Notes: a model not told the origin generated them from the sequence alone. DNA of 64,000 bases from Odobenus rosmarus divergens (GCF_000321225.1 NW_004450398.1:313396-377395); one strand, 5' to 3'. Numbered from the stretch's first letter, positions 35,835-48,283 are shown. Numbers and translations: made by a program.

Positions 35835-36735
35835 ACTCTGAAGAAAAATAACAAAGTTGGATGATCAACACTTTATTATTCCAAAATTTAGAATACACTG
35901 TGGAAACAGAATACATTTGTTAGCTTATGACTGAGTCAAAAGCTCACACTTGGAAGAGGAGATTAGCTGCACTCAAAACCTAGATGAGAAATGGTTCCCC
36001 CCAAAGAAACATCAAGGTGCTGTTGCCCCAAAATGAGGCAATTTTAGGCAAGTAAAATTTATAGATGATGATTCAGTACTGTAGTTAAATTGAGGTGACC
36101 AGCTAACCAATCTCTGAATTTCTTTCTAGTGCCAAAATTCTATAAATTCATTCACTCATTTAGCAATACACATTGAGCAGATACTATATGGCAGACAGTA
36201 TCACAGGCAGTGAAAATAGAACGATGAACAAAGTAGATGAAATTTAAGTATGTAAGTCATACATGATACATACACGTTGAAAGAAAATGAAATATTCTAG
36301 CTTACCGTGAATTAATATTATATGACTTAAGATCATGTTTGTATCTATAAAGGAGTTATTAAAGACAGAAGCAAGATTTTCAGTACTATATTATATGAAG
36401 ATTTTTATAACTATATGTATGTATGTCACATTCTTATAAGTAAAATAACAATAAATACATGTTTTAAGAAGCATACCAGAATCTAAACCTCTAAGCTAAT
36501 TAGGGAACAATTTTTAAAAGCAAGTTTATGCAATGTCTTTGTTGGCTGTTATCAAAGAATTTTTTGATTGATGACCATCTTTGACTTTGAATATATGCAC
36601 TAACATTTTCAAGTAATGTCTCTGAAGAATGAAACACTTCCTCCATTCCTTGTTACTACTCAATAAAGGAGGTCAAATACCACATGCTGCCCTTGCACAA
36701 TTTCCAATTCATGGGCTCTAGGCAAGTCAATATTT
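35835..36735. other. No gene; AT-rich unassigned sequence
   Basis: AT-rich, no coding feature; a reverse L2-like patch at about 36150-36230. Confidence 0.4.
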
Positions 36736-36758
36736 TCTTTAAAATGTCAACAATGTCT

Positions 36759-36952
36759 AGGGCGACTGTGTGGCTCAGTCGGTTGGGCATCCGACCCTTG
36801 ATTTTGTCTCAGGTCATGATCTCAGGGTCATGCGATCAAGCCCCATGTCGGGCTCTGCACTCAGCATGGAGCCTGCTTGGGATTCTCTCTCTCCCTCTGC
36901 CCCTCCCCACCTCCACTCATGCTAAATAAATAAGTAAATAAAATCTTTTTTT
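36759..36952 (+). mobile_element. SINEC, older subfamily
   Basis: Body ATCCGACCCTTGATTTTGTC. Duplications AAAATGTCAACAATGTCT (36741-36758) and AAAATGTCAAGAATATCT (36953-36970), two differences. Confidence 0.94.
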
Positions 36953-37301
36953 AAAATGTCAAGAATATCTGAATATTTCAAAGAGTTTCGTTTGGATTAC
37001 AGGTAAGGCATCAAACTAAACTAATGCTGTACCAATTGCTATAAAGTCTATCCCTTCCCTTCACAACTTTAAGTCCATCTCAGAGAACTGCCAAGTAAAC
37101 ATGTATTTGTGATCAATTATTGTGTCCTAAATATTCAATAAAATTTTTAAAACTGTTAATCTGATAAGTTTCATTGTTGTAGAACTTAAAAAAAAAAAAA
37201 CCCATACATTTTCCTGGTCCTCAGTTTCATTACTTGTAAAATGCAAAGAATGGACTAAGTATAATCTCTATGAAGTCATATATGTATAAACCTACATACC
37301 T

Positions 37302-37303
<2 letters not shown>

Positions 37304-37338
<35 letters not shown>
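37304..37338. repeat. (AC)n microsatellite, about 17 units
   Basis: Uninterrupted AC dinucleotides. Long enough to be length-polymorphic. Confidence 0.95.
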
Positions 37339-37340
<2 letters not shown>

Positions 37341-37724
37341 GCCAATCTCTGTATCCCTAGCACCAACCCCCAGTATTTACTCAATAAATACTCATTCAAT
37401 GAGCAAACCATCTAAGGAATAATCAATGATCCCCCAAACTACAAATCCTTGTTCTCATTTTCAACTGATGGGAGGGAAAAGGAGAGAGAAAAAAATAAGG
37501 ACAGGGGAATAAGTTTTTCAAAAAACTAACACTTCATTTGACTTCGGAACTGTATTTTATTTCAAGTATTTCTTACCTACATGTTGGGTGTTAAAATGCC
37601 CATACCATTTATGAAACAATGGTGATAGTATTTTGTAGTTATTTTTACCATAATTTCCCTTTCTTGGCAAAATTGAAAGTACACTATGTGGATCCCACAG
37701 TTCTTCAATCTCTTTACAATTTTT

Positions 37725-37894
37725 TTTAAAGATTTTATTTATTTATGAGAGAGAGAGAGAGAGAGCACAAGCAGAGGGAGAAGCAGGCTCCTCACTGAGC
37801 AGGGAGCCCGATGCGGAACTCGATCCCAGGACCCCAAGATCATGACCTGAGCCGAAGGCAGACGCTTAACCGACTGAGTCACCCAGGCGTCCCT
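37725..37894 (-). mobile_element. SINEC with (GA)n expansion
   Basis: Head GAGTCACCCAGGCGTCCC. Duplications CTCTTTACAATTTTT at 37710-37724 and 37895-37909. Confidence 0.95.
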
Positions 37895-38159
37895 CTCTTT
37901 ACAATTTTTAATCATCTTTGAAACCAAAATTGGGGTGAGCCAAAGGCAAGATGATTCCTGAAGTGCCCTCAAGCTCCAAAATTCTAGGAGATAAACTTTT
38001 CTTGCTGGGTTGTTTGAACCATATAAGTGCATCCAGGGAGTGATTCAGCATCATGGACAGATCTCCAAATGAGAGCCCATTTTGGGGGACAAGGGCTGGA
38101 TTTAAATGCATAGAATACAGTGCAGGCTCTGCTTTGAACATGGCAGTCTTCATGTGAGC

Positions 38160-38640
38160 ACACAACTCCAAGCCTAATACCTAAATTAATGAGTTTAAGT
38201 CTCCATTTAATGAAATATTCAGATTATGATTAGTTTCATTAACTGCATTCTCAGAATAATGTGATGGGGTTTCCTTTTCAACTTGTAATTAACTTTATTG
38301 AGAATTCTTATTGGAGTTTTTCAAGCAGCTTCCTAAAACCTTATTATAAATTATTTTAATATATGTATTATGGTACTAAACTATATTGCTTAATTTTGTA
38401 TCAGCTGTTTTTTTTTTTAAAGAGGAAAAAATTCAACGCTAATCTTGAAGAACAGCAAGCTGACTGAACTGAAAAGAATACTCTGAAAAGAATCTATATT
38501 CAACTCCTGACAGCTAATCCTGAAGTTTAGGTCTTCCTAAATATGGCATTTTTGTTTTCCTACTAAAAGCAGTGTGACCCTAACCAAACAAAATCCCCTT
38601 CTCCCTTTATACAATTTGTATAAAACTAATCAGACCTGCA
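38160..38640. other. No gene; AT-rich unassigned sequence
   Basis: No repeat or coding feature recognised; a short poly(T) near 38410. Confidence 0.4.
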
Positions 38641-38656
38641 AGAAAGACCTATATTC

Positions 38657-38842
38657 TTTTTTTTAAAGATTTATTTATGTTAAAGAGCAGGGGAAGGGGC
38701 AGAGGGAAAGAAGGAGAAGCCTCAAGTAGACTCCCCACTGAGCATGGAGCCTGTCATGGGGCTCGATCCCAGGACCCTAACATCACGACCTGAACTGCAA
38801 TCAAGAGTCAGCCACTCAACCGAAATAGCCACCCAGGTGCCC
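38657..38842 (-). mobile_element. SINEC, older diverged copy
   Basis: Head ATAGCCACCCAGGTGCC. Duplications AGAAAGACCTATATTC (38641-38656) and AGAAAGACCTACGTTC (38843-38858), two differences. Confidence 0.94.
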
Positions 38843-39029
38843 AGAAAGACCTACGTTCTAAAACTGATACATCTCCCCTCGACCAAAGGCAAGGAAAATC
38901 AGTACATGAAATTTTTCTGCTTTCTTTCACTGATTCTTGGAAAGTTGTTAGGGTGTATTGCTCTCCCAGAATGAAATATCAATTTCTCAAAAAAAAAAAA
39001 AAAGGTCCTAATCTCTTCCCTCTCCTTCA

Positions 39030-39240
39030 ACCCCAGATGTTTCGAGGAGGTCTCCTGCATGCTCCCATAGCACCCTGACTTTTACTCCTACCATGCTTCT
39101 TTGCAATTACCTACTTCACTGTCCCATAAACTCCAAGAGAATAGTTCCTATTTTTGTCTCATTAATCCTCATACCTCCAATTCCTAATACACTGCCTGGC
39201 TCATAGCAGGATTATAGTATCAGCTAAATATTGATTGACT
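39030..39240 (+). mobile_element. L2 3' end
   Basis: ATAAACTCCAAGAGAATAGT, then ACACTGCCTGGCTCATAGCA. Confidence 0.7.
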
Positions 39241-39479
39241 CAATGGAAATTTTAATGACAAGGAATCAGACAAATTGACTAAAATCTGAGTCCTCCAAAA
39301 CAGAAATAGTGACTTTATCACAACTGGCCCATTTTCAAAGATTAGTAGAGTCTAATACAGTGATTCTTAGCAGAAATCAATAAATGAGGACAAGAAAGAG
39401 AAGAAGAGATATAACTGGAGCATCACCCAGTGTAGGTCTTTGGGGAAAGTACAAGAAAGGTCATGAATAGAGTACAAAG

Positions 39480-39640
39480 CTTAAAGCCAGACAGAGATGG
39501 GTTCATGTTTGGACCCATGTATAGGATCTGAACACCTTACCGAATATGCCTGTGGCCTTGGGCAGGTTACTTAAACTCTCTGAGCCACAGTCTTCTCACC
39601 TATAACATGGCGGTGCAATACCTATTTCAATACCTGTATC
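39480..39640 (+). mobile_element. MIR SINE
   Basis: GTGGCCTTGGGCAGGTTACT, then TCTCTGAGCCACAGTCTTCT. Confidence 0.88.
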
Positions 39641-40321
39641 TGTTTCATTTTTTACTCCTTTTATATCCACGCTAAGTGTCAAAAACATAGTAGGCATGTT
39701 GCATCATTTAATCCCGATATATAAATAGAAATGCTCTCCCAAAGAAACTGTGTCCAAGAATAGGCTTACCTGGCTATGGAAGTAACAGAACTTGGCATCT
39801 TTTAAGCTAAACCAGACACTGGGATGGGCACCTAGGCTTTCTTTACAAATAGTCCTACAGCTGCTTTGAAGCACTTTGGAAAAGCAATGCAAATTTAATT
39901 AGGCAATGCCATGTGGCCAGCATTAGTAGCAATTTTTGAAAACAGCCCAGGAAGTGGTAGGTTTTGGGTTTTTGTTTTGTTTTTGTTTTTTTTTTCTTTT
40001 AAGGCCTCTGTTTCTCTGTTGCTTGCACACACACCCTCACACACACACCCTCATGCATACACAATCTCATTTTCTGGGTGGAAACAAAAGACATGTTTGA
40101 ACCCATACAGATTCCTACAGGCCTAGACTGCCACTGTAAATATAATATTAAAATCAATATTCCTAACAGAACAAAAGCTCATGTGTTTCAACGGGAATCG
40201 AAGGAAAACATAAGACAGGAACAAATGTCTAAGAATGGTACAGCTGCTCCATCAGAGCTATTTCCTTGGGAAGAAATTGACAGATTCTTTAGTTCTCATT
40301 TGCATCAAAAACATTAGTAGT

Positions 40322-40350
40322 AACAAACACACACACGCACACACACACAG
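40322..40350. repeat. CA-rich microsatellite
   Basis: CA dinucleotides with one CG interruption. Confidence 0.85.
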
Positions 40351-40489
40351 ATTGTGTTATCAACTGACACACAGAGTGAAAACATTTTCACTTTGAAATA
40401 TCAACTGCACGATGAATTCATGCTGGTGTGTATCATTGTCCCCTCGTTAATGGACCACATTAGCACTAATGTTCACTCATTCCACAAAT

Positions 40490-40720
40490 AATAATGGTAG
40501 CGACCAACATTTATATGTTACCAGCCATTATGCTAAGTTCATTATATGTGTTAATGCATTTAATCCTCCCAACAATCTTGTATTTTGCTCCTTTTACAGT
40601 ATGGGACACCGAGGTTCAAAAAATTAATTTTTCCAAGATTACATAGCTAATAGGTGAAAGAGCAGATACCCAGTTCAGTTACCCAAGACCTGCCAAGCCC
40701 ATATTCCCCACTCCCTCAAT
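40490..40720 (-). mobile_element. MIR SINE, near full length
   Basis: GTTAATGCATTTAATCCTCC, TTTTACAGTATGGGACACCG and GATTACATAGCTAATAGGTG. Confidence 0.88.
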
Positions 40721-40886
40721 GCACTATCACAAAGTCACATTGGATATGTTTAGCGGGCATCATCCACATGTCAAAGACTCATCTGTAACACTGAATACTT
40801 CAAGAGAAAACCAGAACTCTTGATCTAAAACCACACAAAATTGACTCAAACCATTGCACTTGTTTTTAGCTACAAATGTTTTTAGC

Positions 40887-41080
40887 CAGGGGCACCTGGG
40901 TGGCTCAGTTGGTTAAGCGACTGCCTTCGGCTCAGGTCATGATCCTGGAGTCCCGGGATCGAGTCCCACATCGGGCTCCCTGCTCAGCAGGGAGTCTGCT
41001 TCTCCCTCTGACCCTCCTCCCTCTTGTGCTCTCATTCTCTCTCTCTCAAATAAATAAAAATCTTAAAAAAAAAAACAAAA
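40887..41080 (+). mobile_element. SINEC
   Basis: Full-length, with perfect 15-bp duplications ACAAATGTTTTTAGC at 40872-40886 and 41081-41095. Confidence 0.97.
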
Positions 41081-41374
41081 ACAAATGTTTTTAGCTAATC
41101 CAGTTATAGATCCAACCCCTAACTCTTATTAACTCTATAATTTACTGACCCATGTGCCAAAACCATAATAGTCATAGGTCCTCAGATGGAGCAGTTTTAG
41201 CCTGCCCAACTGTGGAAAAGAATGTTCACATTTCAGAAACAAAGAGTGTTGGTAGCTGTGGCTGAGTTGAAAAGAGTTAAAGCCTCACAGGAGTTGGAAT
41301 TAGCCAAGTTTCCTCAACATTCAAAATCCCAAGGGTCCTGCTAACAGTAACAGGTTCCAGTGGGCTTCTTATGG

Positions 41375-41480
41375 CACATAGGCTTGAGATTCATCCATCC
41401 ATGCATGTGTCCGTTCATTCAACAAACATCTATTGAGCACTGTGTCATCTCACAGGAGATACAGGGGCGAATAAAACAGA
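41375..41480 (-). mobile_element. L2 3' end fragment (reverse)
   Basis: TTCATTCAACAAACATCTAT, then TGAGCACTGTGTCATC. Confidence 0.6.
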
Positions 41481-41859
41481 CACAATCCCTGCTCCCACCC
41501 CAAGAAAGCTTCAAACGGCAATCTCCACCCCACTTCTCAAGCATGACCTTCTTGGAGAATCTGCCCCACCATAGTCATGAGAGGGGCCAAGATACTCTCC
41601 ACCACATCCAAGTGATTGAACCAGAGTCAGACAGTCAATCCAGAGGAAGCCAGGTCACTGGCTGGTCAGAAACTAATCATATTTCGTCTCTCTAAAGAAT
41701 ATGAACTAAAAGACACAGTGATTATGTGCATTAAAGACAAAAGATCATGATGCTTTATTACTCACTCCACCTACTGAAGTCCCAAAGGTGGCCCTGATTC
41801 CCACCCTTCCTGAGCCTATATATTCACCAGAAGATACCCCCATGTGTATCCAACAAAGT

Positions 41860-42180
41860 TCAGGCTATGTAGTCAGACAGACCTGGGTATGAATCCTACT
41901 TCCTCTATTAAACTAGGACACCATGAACAAGTTCTTTCACTTTTAATTTCACTGTGGATATTTTCAAATAGACACAAGAACAGAATGAACCCCTACGCAT
42001 CTGGCCACCCAGCTGCAATAATATTCTCCCCCTTCTGTTTCATCTGCCATCCCCCACAATTTTATGTTTTCCTGGTGATTTTTTTAAAATCAACCCCAGT
42101 CATCGTGTTAGGTGAGTTCCTCAGTTTCCATGAATCTCAGTTTTCTCCTTCATAAAACAGGCATAACAGTACTCCTTCCA
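41860..42180 (+). mobile_element. MIR SINE, split by unrelated sequence
   Basis: GTCAGACAGACCTGGGTATG at the left, and TGAATCTCAGTTTTCTCCTT resuming near 42130. The piece between (about 41945-42125, TGTGGATATTTTCAAATAGA onward) looks like inserted L1-like sequence. Confidence 0.65.
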
Positions 42181-42189
42181 TGGGCTTTT

Positions 42190-42620
42190 TCATTCACTGG
42201 ACAAAAATGTACGGGGCTGCTGTGGTGAGCCAGCCCGGTTCCCACAGCGTGTGGGGCGGCTATGAAAATACATAGCATTTGTTCTCATGGAGTTTATGTT
42301 GTAGGCATAAATAACGAGGGAGACAATTCCAGAGGGAAGAAAAGTTATAAAGAAAATAATGGGGAAATGGGGAACAGTAGGTGACTTGGGGGCCAGAGGG
42401 AAACAAGGAAGGTCCTCTCCAATGAGGCAGCTTTGGGGGTAAGATGTAAAAGGCTGGAAGCCTGGGAGCCGGGTTCTGTAGGTGGGAAGCACAGCAAGTG
42501 CAAAGATCCTGAGGCAGGGATGAGCTAGGCTGTTTGAAGGTTGTTTTCAGTACAAAACGAGCTAAGGCATCCAAAGTTTTAACACAATGCCTGGCACATA
42601 GCAAGTGCTCAATAAATGTT
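42190..42620 (-). mobile_element. L2 LINE 3' region (reverse), with a MIR/L2 end
   Basis: AGTGCAAAGATCCTGAGGCA is L2 in reverse. A plus-sense end ATGCCTGGCACATAGCAAGT follows at about 42585-42620. Confidence 0.7.
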
Positions 42621-42814
42621 AGTTACCATTCCTCCTAAGGAAGGACTCCACGATATACTCGGCACACTGGATTATATTTTGGAAATAGCTCTTTTCTACA
42701 GTGCCAACTGATCTTTGGGTTCATCTAGCATATATATCCTTTATTAACTTCAACTCCTAAGGGGAAGACTTCCCCACTCCGCAAACACCTATTCCAGAAG
42801 GAGAGGTCATGTAA

Positions 42815-43040
42815 TGTAGTGGTTACAACACAGACCTTAGGGTCTGACTGGCCCTGTTTAAATCCCAGCTCCAACACTGAGTAGCTGTATGAACTTTGGA
42901 TGAGCCATTTAACCTCTCTGAGCCTCAGTTTCCCCACCTTTATGAGGTGAAAATAACAGTACCAACCTAATAAGGTTTTGAAGATTCATTGTTTTGGGGG
43001 TTTAGAACGCTGTCTATATAAGTTACTGTTAACATTTCGC
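42815..43040 (+). mobile_element. MIR SINE
   Basis: TAGGGTCTGACTGGCCCTGT, CTGAGTAGCTGTATGAACTT and CTCTGAGCCTCAGTTTCCCC. Confidence 0.9.
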
Positions 43041-43779
43041 TATCTTACATATGTTTGAATATTATACACCTGCCCTAATTAGGAAATTCCCCCGATTTTG
43101 AAAAGATATTTGGGAATATCTGGACGAGTGCCTCCAAAAGTCACGTAAATGACACCCAGGTACCTTGGTAAATATGGACAAATGAATGGAAATCCATTTG
43201 GCCCTAGACATGAGCTGTACAGCATCTTCAGAAGCTAAACCATGGATCTGCTTTGCATCTGGTTCCTTGTAAACCCACTTGGGAATGGTTCTGGGGCAGT
43301 AGGGGGTGGGGTGAGGCTGGAAAGGGAGCCTGGTCTTTCTGATGGATTCTCTATCCTGAAACATCAAGCTACCACTTCTCCTCAGTTCAGGGTGAAATCT
43401 CACCTTCTCAGATTATGCTGCTAAATAAACAGGGGAACATTAATCCAATTCCAAAGAGGGGTCGCATGTTTGGGTGGAACCGGAGGGTACTCTGTCCAAC
43501 AAGTCTATGTGAGAGCACAGTCGGAATATCAGCTGGTTCTATTCCAACAGTGACCAGGTGAACAATTTTATGTGGCTGTTTTTATAGACACTGGGAGACA
43601 CTTTTTATACTATGGCAATAAAGGCTTTGTAATTGCTGCTGACTTATTTAGGGTTGTTTTCAGTCTTTACCACATCATTAAACAATACTGCCAACCAAAA
43701 TTCTACTATCAAGTTTACTGTACTAAATACAATGCGGTATCCTGGAGTGGATCCTGGAACAGAAGAGGGACATAAGTGA

Positions 43780-43995
43780 AGAAATATCGTGAAATCCAAA
43801 CATTATCTACAGCTCAGCTAAAAATAACATACTAATGTTGATTTCTTAGTTTTGACAGGTGTACACAGTAATGTAAGACATTCACATTAGGGGAAAGTGG
43901 GTGAGGAGTATACAGAACTCCGGGTGTTATTTTGCAACCTCCCTGTAAATATAAAAGTATTCCAAAACTAAAACTGCATTTAAAAAAAATAAAGT
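43780..43995 (+). mobile_element. Old L1 (L1M) 3' end
   Basis: AGTTTTGACAGGTGTACACA, AGTGGGTGAGGAGTATACAG and ATTCCAAAACTAAAACTGCA with a short A-tail. Confidence 0.8.
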
Positions 43996-46930
43996 GTGCT
44001 GTTAACACAAACGAGTTGAGAGACGTTGATCCGAGCTCTCTCCTTGTATCCACGGACCTCAATCCCATCACCCATCCTTAAGACGAAAGGGAGCCTATAT
44101 TTACCCCGCACTCCCAGAAAGGATGGGGAGCATCACTGGCAGGCTGTGAAGCTGGGGTGGGGGAAGCACGTTCATAGCACTTGAGGACAAAACGTGCCTT
44201 CAAAACAAACTATAATTACACAGAAGCTGAGGAGCGTTTGCGAAAAATCACTATCTCATCTGAATCTACATCCTGTTCATCAAAGAGGTCGAGGCCCTTT
44301 TGATTATCAGACTAAATATTTTTAGGCAATATCACTGAATGCCTGGAAAGAACATGAACGGCATCAGCTGAAGAAAAATCCATCTTCAGATAAAAAGGCA
44401 AGTCTTGCATATCACAGGAAAAATCTACCATAGGAAAATTATAAAGGAAAAGTGGCAAAATTTCCCCACATGGAAGCTTTCCACCCCCTTCCATTTGCCT
44501 CTACCCTAGTCCTTCCCCACTCCCTTCCTCCTAAATAGCCACTGACTTTAGATTCTCTTAGCATGTAACCAAAGCATAATGGGAAGACCAGAAAGGGGTC
44601 TAGCATTAATATTAAGATGAAGAAAGATAAATAGATGGAAGAGGAGGATTCTCTTAAAGCTATGTCGAGCGGGTCACTGAATAGAGATAAAAATGACATT
44701 CAAGTTTGGGCTATCAAATTCCCGGTCAAACCTAGTCACTTGAATGTTTAGTGAAGAACACCCCAACAATGGCATGATGGGCCCCTTTTTGGTATGTCAC
44801 AAATGGATGCATTTTTGTTCCATTTGTTATAATTGTAAATCTTCATAGTTCCCACAATGTCCAGAAAAGGGTTTTATATTCAATAGGTGCATTCTCATTC
44901 TGGCACCAAGAGCTGGTCTAACTTCTCAGTTGGACTGGATTCCTTCTCTCCTAGTTCTCTGTGGGTCAAAATGGACTCTAGCAACTGCATGGCTTCTTGA
45001 ACCCCTGACAACTGATAACTACCAGTCATCGAGGCCTATCCTTTCAGTGAACTCCCAAAAATCATTCCTTCTCCTGAACATGTAAATTTTCCCTATGTCT
45101 GTAATATATAAATAGCTCCTGTGACTCAATAAAAAGACAAAATCATTACAAGGAAGCCTATCATTACTACGAAGTACTGCATTAGTTACAAAAATTGAAC
45201 TGATTAATGGAAATCTGTGGAAGGGCTATATGCTTATTTTCCAGATGTTCCCAAGAATTCTAGGAAATAAGGACTGGATCAACCCAGCAGCAATATGTGA
45301 AATTAACATCTTGTTAATGCAAGAATGCAATGTTGGAATACACCTGGAATTCTCTTCTGTAGTCTACCAGGAATGCTGTGGTATACTTCTACCCAGTAGA
45401 ATATTACAAGATACATTTCTTCGAATTAGCATAAGTATCACTGATTACTGAGAGACTCAGATACAAACTAAAAGCAAGAATCATAAATAAGCCCAGTTAG
45501 TCCGTCACGAGAGACTTCTGAATTGCTCAGTTCCTGGACACCCATCTCTGGGCAGTAACTTGTTTTCAGTACAACTTTAAACAAAAGTCCCTTACTGAAA
45601 CAAGATTCATTAATGTTCCTTGCCCTTTTGCCTGACGCAATGATGAAACGTGGGTGACTTCAATGAGTTTGTTATTCCATTTGAGTGCTGATTCAAAAAT
45701 CATCCTAAAGATTGAAACTTCACATGAGAAACTTGTTAAGAGTCACCTTGTATAGCCAGGGACTCAACACCATTTCAACTTTGTCTCCTCCATGATGGCA
45801 TTAGCTCACGTGTCAGGGCTGGAACACACATACACCTAGGTTCAACTTATTTCCCAGTGACATCTGAAAGAGACTGTGCTTATTTCCATCAAAGCCAGAA
45901 CTGGGATCAGCAACTGCCATGTCAGAGTTGGTACAATTTACCGTATCTTTCAGGGCTATGAGATTCAGTCATAAAACTTCCAAATGCTGATGTATTTGGC
46001 TCTAAAATGTGGCTATTTCTCATGCCATTCTACGACCAGGTTCATAAATAAATAATGTCGAATTATTTAATACAATGACACCTAAGACATTCTATTTGGT
46101 AACCCATTTTCAAACTATGTAAACGTTGACTTTACAAATATACTGCAACATTTTTCCAAGGCTATGAAAAATTATCACCATGCAGAATCAAAGAATTTCT
46201 ATCACCTCTATCAAATGCCACCGATTTATTCCTCTAACCATCGAGCATAAAAATTTGTAGCCAAACAGTTGAAAACGATGATTCAGCAAATAAAACACCA
46301 ATGCAACTCTGCTAGTGGAGTTTCAGCCAAGGCAACCCAGCCTCTAAAATGCATGATGTTTTTAAGAACCTCCAGCCACAACTAAATGCAGCTTTTAAAT
46401 TGTCTGGCTTTTGTTATTTTAAACCAAGCCCTCCACATTACTTTAATGTGGGGGTTACTTGAAAACATAATTGCTAGGAATAAACACAGTAGTACCCTAT
46501 TGTCAAAAACTAAACAATCTTGCTTCCCCCCCTCCCATTAGTCAGTACATCAGCTCCATAACGTATATTGTATATAAAGACCTTTGAAAGGAAAGGAAAA
46601 TTGAGGGAGCATACTGAGATCCCGAAGTATGCTCTGTCAGCTCAAGAATACCTATGTAGCATTTTTCCCCCGGCAGAAAAATGGAAGGGAATTTGCTACT
46701 CTGAGTCGCATGTACACACCCCAAACCAACATAACCACAACTGAACACCCCACACACAAACATGTATGTGCACGTGTGTGTGCATACACACACAGGATAG
46801 TTTGTGATTTATTTTTGCCAAACTCTATTTTGATGAAAAAGAGATCAAATTCTTCTGAACTACTACCTGTTCATGGAAAACAGCATGAAACCTAAAGATC
46901 ACAACTGGTCTACCTCAAGAAGCAAATAAG
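43996..46930. other. No gene; about 2.9 kb with no repeat recognised, just downstream of exon 2
   Basis: The longest stretch in the window without a recognised interspersed repeat. Only small low-complexity bits (GT/CA at 46760-46795). It is intron 2 sequence 0.4-3.3 kb past the exon 2 donor. Such repeat-poor sequence beside a neural gene exon may hold regulatory elements; this is inference. Confidence 0.45.
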
Positions 46931-46935
46931 CAAAT

Positions 46936-47155
46936 GGGCCATTGGTTCACCGCTTGCCCCATCAAGATGAACCAATAAAATGGGTTATTGGGCTAAGAGA
47001 TCAACTATCTCAGATGAGCCAACCAAGTAACCCATTGGTTAACGAGGTACCCAACCATCATGAACCAACCAAGAGGGCCATTCGTTAACAGAACCAACTG
47101 TAGGAAACCAACCAAGTGGAATCACTCTTTAACCGAGAAACAAACCAAGTGAAAT
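46936..47155. repeat. Degenerate ~46-bp tandem repeat, about five units, CCAAT/ATTGG-rich
   Basis: Units begin near 46936, 46982, 47029, 47075 and about 47119 (spacing 46, 47, 46, 44). Each pairs a motif like GGCCATTGGTTAAC with a following AACCAACCAAG. The two halves are partly complementary (ATTGGTT and AACCAAC), so each unit could form a hairpin. The copies are well diverged, so the array is old or constrained. It lies about 170-390 bp into intron 2, past the exon 2 donor. I know no named repeat like it. Confidence 0.7.
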
Positions 47156-47325
47156 CTGATGAAGCCAAACACAGCTTCATCCTGGAGAGATGAAATCAAA
47201 CTTCTAACTAGCCAACAGACAAAAAAGCTCTTGGTGAACCCAAACACAGACCATGAAATCTAGACATGTGATCACTGTATGGATCACCAAGTGGGGCTGG
47301 GAATGGACCGCACGACTATACTTAC

Positions 47326-47453
47326 GAAGATTATTTATGGGGGTTCTGGTATCCATGTTTTCATAATGCTGGACATGAACCACAATGTTGAGGTCCCTCT
47401 CCATGTGGTCAGTGTTGCAGTGGCCCTGTGGCCTCATGACATCTGCAAGGGCC
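47326..47453 (-). CDS. SHISA9: SHISA9 coding exon 2: start of cytoplasmic tail
   Basis: This 128-nt exon encodes residues 188-230 (ALADVMRPQGHCNTDHMERD and onward to TPINNL), part of the cytoplasmic region just after the membrane helix. Evidence: its peptide matches the SHISA9 tail as I recall it. On the minus strand it is preceded by a pyrimidine-rich acceptor (TTCTTTCTTCTTTCAG|G) and followed by a strong donor (CTTC|GTAAGTA). Splice phase fits: exon 1 leaves AG, exon 2 supplies G to complete Arg-188, and the exon ends one base into codon 231 (C, expected to become His). It lies 12,295 bp downstream of exon 1. The remaining exons, which carry the rest of the tail and the C-terminal PDZ ligand known in the family, were not seen to the left. 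Reading past the donor gives an unrelated tail that ends at a stop near 47204; this is intron. Confidence 0.95.
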
Positions 47454-47819
47454 CTGAAAGAAGAAAGAATTTCAATCTGTTCATTCCAAACACAATGACT
47501 AGCACCTGCTGTGCTCAGAGCCCTGGGCTTATGAAGACGAGGCCCCCGACTCCACGAGCTGCCATTCTAGTTAGGGGTGGGAGGGAGAAAAGGATGTAAG
47601 GGAGTAAAATGGTCACTGCAATTAGAGGTTACATGAGGACTTCGTGCAAAACAGTCCACATGCTCCTCACAATAGCTACGTAAGAGCAGTATCACCCACC
47701 TTGCCAAGTTGTTGAGAGGATTCAGTGAAGAATCTAACATGTCTGCACCCCATAAACTTAGTCCCCCTTCATAGCTAACGCTAGATCCCACACTTCATGT
47801 AGAGCAATGGCCCACTATT

Positions 47820-48030
47820 AGCAATAAATAACATTTATGGAGTACTTACCATAAGCCGGCCCCCATGCTAATCATGTTACAAGCCTTAATTCAACTAAGT
47901 AGCATACGAACACCTTCTGAGTTTTATTACTCCTTCTTTGCAGATGAGCAAACATAGGCTCAGAGAGGTAAATTAACCTACTGAAGGTCACACAGCCAGT
48001 TGGACAGGGCTGAGCCAGAGCCTACGCACA
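47820..48030 (-). mobile_element. MIR SINE, near full length
   Basis: AATAACATTTATGGAGTACT, CATAGGCTCAGAGAGGTAAA and CTGAAGGTCACACAGCCAGT. Confidence 0.88.
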
Positions 48031-48283
48031 GCTCGGTATCCTGCGTGAATTGGGTTTCCTGCAGCTAGGGAGGATATGGTGTGATCCAGCCACGCCCCTT
48101 GTTGGTGCCCCTCTTAATCAGTAGCTGGGATGAAGGGAAAGCATACAACCCAAGTCACCTACTGTGTTTTGGGCCTTTCCCATCTATCATCATGTTTAAT
48201 CTCGCTGACGCTTACCCAAGGGTTGATATTTTTTACTATTATTCGACAAATAAGAAAACAAGGTGAGAGATGTTAAGGGACTG

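Larger units (their letters stand above)
1..47325 (-). other. SHISA9: SHISA9 intron 2 (5' part; continues past the left edge)
   Basis: Everything left of the exon 2 donor (GTAAGTA at 47325-47319) is intron 2. No peptide resembling the following SHISA9 exons, nor any other gene, was recognised in it, so the intron exceeds 47 kb here. That agrees with the very large SHISA9 locus known in mammals. The content is repeat-dominated; see the separate entries. Confidence 0.8.

Noticed and set aside
46936..47155. CRISPR-like array
   Set aside because: The units are degenerate and contiguous, with no identical repeats separated by unique spacers, in a mammalian intron.
47204..47325. Extension of SHISA9 exon 2 past 47326
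   Set aside because: A strong GTAAGTA donor follows the conserved peptide and the continuation does not resemble SHISA9.
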